Source: Antedon mediterranea
Lineage: Eukaryota; Echinodermata; Crinoidea; Comatulida; Antedonidae
Length of the DNA stretch: 64,000 bases
Direction: 5' to 3'
NCBI RefSeq assembly: GCF_964355755.1
Contig: NC_092677.1
Coordinates: forward strand, 8,251,001-8,315,000
Of this stretch, positions 62,101 to 64,000 are shown in pieces. The notes beneath the pieces are model-generated. The model did not search any database, was not told the DNA's origin, and saw nothing but the letters and a program-made list of their open reading frames with translations. The number at the start of each line of letters is the position of its first letter. Positions within the stretch are counted from its first letter, which is position 1. Position numbers and translations under genes: made by a program.

Positions 62101-64000
62101 AATGAGGTATTTTTAGGCAATGAATCTGATGATTTCAAAGCATAATGTCGTTGACATATAGATTTGAGGTCACCAACTATTTAGCTATCCTTCTGATGTT
62201 TGATCCTTTTCTTCTGAAAGATATTCGGGGTGTTTCAGGCACACACGAGCCATGTGTACACAGGACCTTCTGTTTTGTTCTTTACTGAGACTTGTGCTAC
62301 CACCAGATATAATGTTTGAGGCATGCGAACCAAAGAGAAATTTATATGCTTGACCATGTGCCGAAGTTAAGGCTATACAATTTTATGGTGCCATACCATT
62401 CAGCTCAACTTTGGATTATTAATAAAAAACCCGCTTTTACTGTTGGATGGGTTTTTTTTGTACAGTAGCAGCCAAAAATTGAAACTGATGAACTATAATA
62501 CAATTAGTAGTTCATACACCCAGTCTATCAAAGTTCCATTCTTCCACTATCTGATCAATAGTTCTTAAGTAGATTTTGATGAGGTGTTTATATATCAAAT
62601 TATAAACTACTTTATTTGGATTTTGGTGGTAAATTCCCTTTTGATATTATATTATCCAATGGTATTCAGGAAGTATTTGTATTCCATTGATGGATGTATT
62701 AAATTAGTTATACTTATTTGGTTTTGATTTTTTCAGTTCTTAAACTAGAATTGTACTCATCAGTATTCACTTACACAAAAAAAATATATTTATTAATTAA
62801 TTAATAAGTGAATTGAGTGTGGACCTGAATAAATTGAAATAACATTTTTTTTTAATCTAAATATATACAGTAGTACTGTACCACCAAAAATAGAAACACA
62901 TTTTTGAGGTTTGTAAATATTAATGTACCGTAATTGTTATTTGTAATGTAATATATTTTAAATGTCTATATTTTGTAATACAATTTTAATCTTTGACTGC
63001 TGTTTTTAGGTAGGACCTATTGAAACCAGAAAAATATATATTTTTTAAAAGAATTATTCGTGATAGATTAGATAATAATACATTTATCGTTTTCTTTCTT
63101 TTAGCTGAAATTTGTTTTAGAAAACGGCAAGGTAGTAAACGTGTCAACATCTAATCTTGAAGATACAGACAGCGTGATTGATTATTTAACGACATCTCTC
63201 AAAAAAGTCTTCCCAAAAACACCTATCTTGTAAGTTTTGATTTTTTCGCTCTAAAGTATTAGGATATGCGGTAGCTTATAGTTTACTACAGCAGAAAACA
63301 ATGAGTATTTGGAAACTCAGACTGGGAATTTGCTCCCCCCCCCCCCCCCCTGTCCGTGAAAAGAGAGTCTATCAAAACATTTGCTGATAAATATTGAGAT
63401 GCATTTTAGATGGTAGTTACCTTCAGATGAGCGATGTTTTTTGTAAGAAATATTTCTTGTTAATAGTATCTAGTAGTACAAAAGATTACATTCTGACTTC
63501 ACATTTCACAACTAGTCTGCTAATAAATAATTAAGTGATTTATATTCAGTATGTTTATTGATATTTACTATCTGACTTTGTGACATTTTAAGTTAATACA
63601 TTGGTCACATTCCTCCTGGCTATTATAAACTGTATCTGCATGATGATGTCATCCAGGCATCTCCATAGATGCAACCCTGGGATTAACAGTGACCTTTAAC
63701 CTTTAGGTATGACTAAGAATGAAAGTCATGAAAATTACTTTTGTTTTATTAAATTTACTGAAGAAAATTCTTACTCTGAGATTATCACAGCAAGTAAATA
63801 TCCTTTGTTTTTTGTTTTAAAGGAGATTGATAATTAATTTCCAACTGGAACCGAATAAACGACAGATGGATTTTCTGGAGAAGCTTAACAAGTTGGATAA
63901 CTCGCCTCAAACTGATGTCGGCCCCTGTGATGGTTTTTCACGGATGTATGCTTGTATGTGTGACTATATGAGACTCACGTACATGCCTGAAGTTGCTTGG
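53167..64000 (+). CDS. CARMIL: CARMIL-family capping-protein regulator, N-terminal part (continues past window)
   Basis: CARMIL (LRRC16) proteins bind actin capping protein and weaken its hold on filament barbed ends at membranes. Visible exons are 53167-53191, 54073-54170, 59628-59681, 61198-61260, 63105-63229 and 63823-64000 (still open), giving 181 residues in one phase. They cover the N-terminal non-canonical PH domain (about 20-125; FNYLEIKGIASEKDKK) and the linker into the leucine-rich repeats. GPCDGFSRMYACMCDYM is strongly like the GPCGGFSQMYACVCDW block of vertebrate CARMIL1. The start (MGSSEESMEIVRD) is the first ATG after the divergent region. The LRR, capping-protein-binding and proline-rich parts lie beyond the window. 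Introns of 5.5 kb and 1.8 kb hold repeats listed separately. Which vertebrate paralog it matches cannot be told. Confidence 0.9.
53568..53665 (+). repeat. Interspersed repeat, GGCCGTAGCCAGGG ... type, CARMIL intron 1
   Basis: CAGGCCGTAGCCAGGGTTTT opens a T8-G5 run, then GGCGAACCCCCCCATTTGCG and AACCCCCCTTAAAAAAC. GCCGTAGCCAGG with G-rich and C-rich runs is a motif I know from repeats in many marine invertebrate genomes. It is probably a short transposon end. Confidence 0.5.
54424..54620 (+). repeat. SINE-like repeat with (ATT)n tail, CARMIL intron 2
   Basis: CTCCACCCAGGTGTATAAATG then GGAACCCGG opens the stretch. It ends CAGCGCTTAGAGG...GGTGCTATATAAATCC followed by (ATT)n. GCGCT...TATATAAAT plus ATT tails is a common design in marine invertebrate SINEs (from memory). 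No A or B box was checked in detail. Confidence 0.55.
55485..55633. mobile_element. GCTCTGTCTACA MITE copy 2, TTAA-type target
   Basis: The imperfect terminal inverted repeats are GCTCTGTCTACATGATCAAA with CTAGTTTGACA, and TGTCAAACTAGTTTGAT with GAATAGACAGAGC. The flanks are TTAA (55481-55484) and TCAA (55634-55637). The interior has GATGTGCCCATATATGG and two ACTACCATATTTG(A/G)GCA units. It is about 149 bp and non-coding. A TTAA target points to piggyBac- or Kolobok-type mobilisation. Confidence 0.8.
57330..57505 (-). repeat. tRNA-derived SINE (minus strand), CARMIL intron 2
   Basis: On the minus strand, GCTGTAGCTTGGTGGTTAATG (A box) and CCAATCCCAAGGTC with a damaged B box (CAAATCCTGAAC) are followed by CTACTCTTTCAACTCCTCTCC and TTATCCATCCTATAACTGG. 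Same order and body as 27495-27655. Confidence 0.8.
59682..63104 (+). other. CARMIL introns 3 and 4, no gene inside
   Basis: Exon 61198-61260 sits within this stretch. The rest is AT-rich DNA with (AATT)n near 59931-59970 and other simple repeats. No transposon ends or RNA genes are recognised. In the following intron, a run of about 18 C residues stands near 63333-63350. Confidence 0.55.

Overview
The window is animal nuclear DNA. Genes are split by many GT-AG introns, the intergenic and intron DNA is AT-rich, and short transposon relics are abundant. Every gene I could name is a conserved metazoan gene. The protein divergence, the compact introns and the frequent palindrome AGGCCTA suggest an invertebrate deuterostome, probably an echinoderm such as a crinoid or sea cucumber. 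That placement is inference.

Layout, left to right. PRPF4B (splicing kinase, minus, 1114-13343) is head-to-head with PABPN1 (nuclear poly(A)-binding protein, plus, 13687-16141). TRAPPC2L (vesicle-tethering subunit, minus, 18274-20123) is tail-to-tail with PABPN1 and head-to-head with INTS8 (Integrator subunit 8, plus, 21600-30015). Next on the plus strand come a secreted multidomain trypsin-like protease that I cannot match to a named protein (31223-37045) and a single-exon SOCS6/7-type gene (38716-39990). After about 9 kb without a recognisable gene, COQ9 (ubiquinone biosynthesis, minus, 49151-52581) is head-to-head with the first exons of a CARMIL-family actin regulator (plus, from 53167), which runs off the right edge. 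I assembled the exons by hand from splice sites and protein conservation. In all six complete multi-exon genes the summed coding length is a multiple of three.

Three of the genes (PRPF4B, PABPN1, INTS8) act in nuclear RNA processing, and three gene pairs are divergent with ATGs 0.3-1.5 kb apart. The others are unrelated housekeeping or signalling genes, and I see no operon-like logic.

Mobile DNA is the second theme. A roughly 4.4-kb foldback-like element with long inverted arms built of 15-bp tandem units fills much of PRPF4B intron 1. A CAGTCGACTC-ended element has inserted into its right arm, and the left arm preserves the matching empty site. A solo arm lies in PABPN1 intron 1. Other elements are a 1.26-kb inverted-repeat-bounded segment between TRAPPC2L and INTS8, a tRNA-derived SINE family, several MITE families and local tandem duplications.

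The most interesting single object is the Ig-trypsin-coiled-coil protease, whose conserved-looking C-terminal domain I cannot assign.
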